A stretch of 64,000 nucleotides of DNA from Ascarosepion bandense. Taxonomy: Eukaryota > Mollusca > Cephalopoda > Sepiida > Sepiidae. The number at the start of each line of letters is the position of its first letter. Within the stretch, counting starts at the first letter, position 1. The translations under genes and the position numbers were made by a program. The stretch is from NCBI GenBank assembly GCA_037127315.1, contig JBBBDQ010000442.1:1795001-1859000 (forward strand), in the 5' to 3' direction. Shown here piece after piece: positions 62,359 through 64,000 of the stretch. The notes below the pieces were generated by a model. That model did no database searches and was not told the DNA's origin. It was given only the letters and a program-made list of their open reading frames with translations.

Positions 62359-62904
62359 GTTAGTTAGTAAAGTTCCATACGTGATACACGCTTGGGCGAT
62401 CATATCTCGAAAGAGACATGACTGACTGGGCAGAAGATTATCCCGCAGTAGGCTGCCATTGCTTTCTGCGGTAGACTGGTTGCCGACCAAGGCTATAGAA
62501 CCCAAACTGTCCTATTATTTGACTCATAGCTAGAGGGGGAAGAGATGTATTATATTATTAAGTAGTAATTAGTGGAGGGGTCAGTTTATTACTTCATTAC
62601 TATATAAAACTGACCCCCCACTGTATGCCCAGTAAAAGCCTTAATCATGTTTTCAACTATTATATTCAGTCAGTCTGTTAAGTGCCATACGTGAGACACG
62701 CTTGGGCGATCATGTCTTGAAAGAGACATGACTGACTGGGTAGAAGATTATCCCGCAGTAGGTTGCCATTGTTTTCTGCGGTAGACTGGTTTCCGGCCAA
62801 GGCTATAGAACCCAATCTGTTCTGTTATTTAACCCATAATAGGAGAGAAGAGACGGATTAATACCTTTCCCAAGAGTATTTGCGCGTAAGTGAATGCAAT
62901 GGGC
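62359..62904 (-). mobile_element. SINE1 with two modules inserted in LINE-C
   Basis: Modules at 62366-62430 and 62668-62740, hairpin spacer (GGGTCAGTTTATTACTTC / AAAACTGACCCCCCAC), body to GCGTAAGTGAATGCAATGGG. The tRNA-like head is missing. LINE-C sequence on both sides is collinear, so the SINE arrived after the LINE. Confidence 0.65.
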
Positions 62905-63342
62905 GAGGTACCAGACCAAAAAGCAGTTACCATGGAAATACTTGTAGAAAAGAGTTGTGGCCGGTTAGGACCAGGAAGAAACACCCGGAAAACAGGAAGG
63001 TAGGTTTAATCATTGTATCAGAATGACAGAACTTATAGACAAATACGAGGGTTAGTAGTCAGCAAATAGAAGTGTGCGTCCGAAGTGTCTAGTTACGCTG
63101 CGTCTCGACTGCCTCACGACTGCCTCTTGACTGCCTCACGATTGCCTCTTGACTGTCTCACGACAAGCTCTCCGGAAGTCACGCAGGTTAGTATTTATTG
63201 TCAGAGGAAGAGTCCATTCCACTGTAGAATAGGGTACCATAACAAAAAGGACAGAGGGAAGCCACATCCCGTTGATGAGAAAGTGATTGAAGGTGAGATA
63301 CTAAGTCTAAATCGATTATATTGCAGATCCTTCTTTAGATTT

Positions 63343-63345
<3 letters not shown>
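62905..63345 (-). pseudogene. LINE-C remnant, interrupted
   Basis: 62908-62960 (GAGGTACCAGACC ... AATACTTGTAGAAAAGAG) and 63240-63343 (GGAAGCCACATCCC, GCAGATCCTTCTTTAGATTT) match the complement of the LINE-C FYKYFHG and VICNI regions. Between them, 63085-63175 carries a short tandem of GACTGCCTCACGACTGCCTC type and no LINE sequence. Confidence 0.5.

Positions 63346-63376
<31 letters not shown>
63344..63376. repeat. (AT)n tract
   Basis: Pure AT run that cuts the LINE-C remnant. 63377-63540 to its right is unclassified. Confidence 0.9.
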
Positions 63377-63379
<3 letters not shown>

Positions 63380-63541
63380 TTCGTGTAAAATCCTTTGTAA
63401 AATTAAGACGGAAGCTGATGATTGTTCGCCTGGAATAGGCCCATACTTCCGATTTACCATGAAATAACGCGTCTGCTTTAATTTTTCTCATATATATAGA
63501 TATATAACATAGTGATGATCCACGTATACTGTCTTAATATG

Positions 63542-63605
63542 TATAGGAAAGAATATTAAAAAGTTTTGAATTTAAATTCAAAACTTTTTAATATTCTTTC
63601 CTATA
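63542..63605. repeat. Perfect 64-bp palindrome
   Basis: TATAGGAAAGAATATTAAAA with AGTTTTGAATTT is followed with no spacer by its exact complement. It is flanked on the right by (AT)n/(GATA)n and (TG)n (63664-63718). Confidence 0.9.
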
Positions 63606-63657
63606 TATATATAGATATATATATATATATAGATAGATAGATAGATATTTCTTATAC

Positions 63658-63720
<63 letters not shown>

Positions 63721-64000
63721 GGAGTGAGTAAGGAACGAAGAAAAATTTACAACGTTCAAAACATTAATTTAAAACAGTGCTCGATATAATATATATATGT
63801 ATATATATATATAATTTACCTTTTTAAGTATTATGTGGTCCCACTAGGTACCTTACTCAGACAAGATAATTTTCGATAAAATTTCATTAATTACTATGTT
63901 TCATTTATAACTTATACTCGATCATAAATAAATAAGTTTTTTTTTAAATTTAATATTATTTCAATAAAATAAAATTACCCACACAATACTAAATTCCTGT
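63606..64000. other. Microsatellites and AT-rich end of window
   Basis: (TA)n/(GATA)n at 63606-63645, (TG)n at 63664-63718, short (AT)n near 63790-63815. The remainder shows no family. Confidence 0.6.

Overview
No intact host gene is visible anywhere in this 64 kb window. It is AT-rich eukaryotic, almost certainly animal, DNA made of layered transposable-element copies, SINEs, satellites and microsatellites. The longest open frames are translated microsatellites or retroelement debris. The mix of elements (RTE/BovB-like and Jockey/CR1-like LINEs, an R2-like LINE with a restriction-type endonuclease, a Penelope-like element with a GIY-YIG domain, several tRNA-headed SINE families, mariner and piggyBac-like DNA elements, very many (AT)n and (GATA)n tracts) suggests an invertebrate. 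A lophotrochozoan such as a cephalopod is my best guess, but it is a guess from repeat style and not from any marker gene.

Family names used here are working labels. SINE1 has a head of the type GTGGTGCAGTGGATATCG and a modular 3' end. SINE2 has a head of the type TAGCTCAGAGGTAGA and sits between (AT)n tracts. SINE3 has a Leu/Ser-like tRNA head. X-element begins GCGTTGCTCGG and ends in (AC)n plus CATTTATAAATAAG. LINE-C is the Jockey/CR1-like LINE ending GGGGTGAAATGATT. RTE is the BovB-like LINE. T-family is a short repeat whose 3' end resembles that of LINE-C.

Layout. 0-6 kb: T-family and LINE-C tails, X-elements, a duplicated SINE1 region, an LTR-like block. 6-12 kb: RTE and LINE-C copies, microsatellites, twin 222-bp piggyBac-like MITEs. 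12-17.3 kb: GATA array, SINE2, a tail-to-tail Penelope pair, SINE1 chain, and a foldback SINE3 with a complete tRNA-like head. 17.3-25 kb: inverted copy of a solo LTR, GATA array, transposase remnant, LINE-C and RTE ends. 25-32 kb: foldback element, SINEs, LINE-C, RTE, R2-like LINE. 32.6-38.15 kb: a 105/108-bp satellite that reads as a 35/36-residue repeat on the minus strand, with dispersed relatives, then a 32-bp minisatellite to 38.97 kb. 39-46.5 kb: SINE2 palindrome, SINE1, a 222-bp LINE-tail array, LINE-C copies, a T-family array. 46.5-54.2 kb: (TC)n arrays, R2-like LINE fragment, 169-bp satellite, solo LTR with a TATA box. 54.2-64 kb: SINE1 chains, a mariner-like deletion derivative, several long palindromes, an RTE/T-family chimera.

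The most interesting themes are: (1) long palindromes with (AT)n at the hinge, made of two inverted copies of one element; (2) tandem amplification of element ends rather than whole elements (244-bp SINE1 tail, 222-bp LINE tail, X-element heads, mariner ends); (3) a recurring CTGAAGA...CCGAAA motif shared by the Penelope 3' end, the 33-38 kb satellite family and other repeats; (4) a coding-like satellite whose frame is closed by one recurrent CpG-type change.
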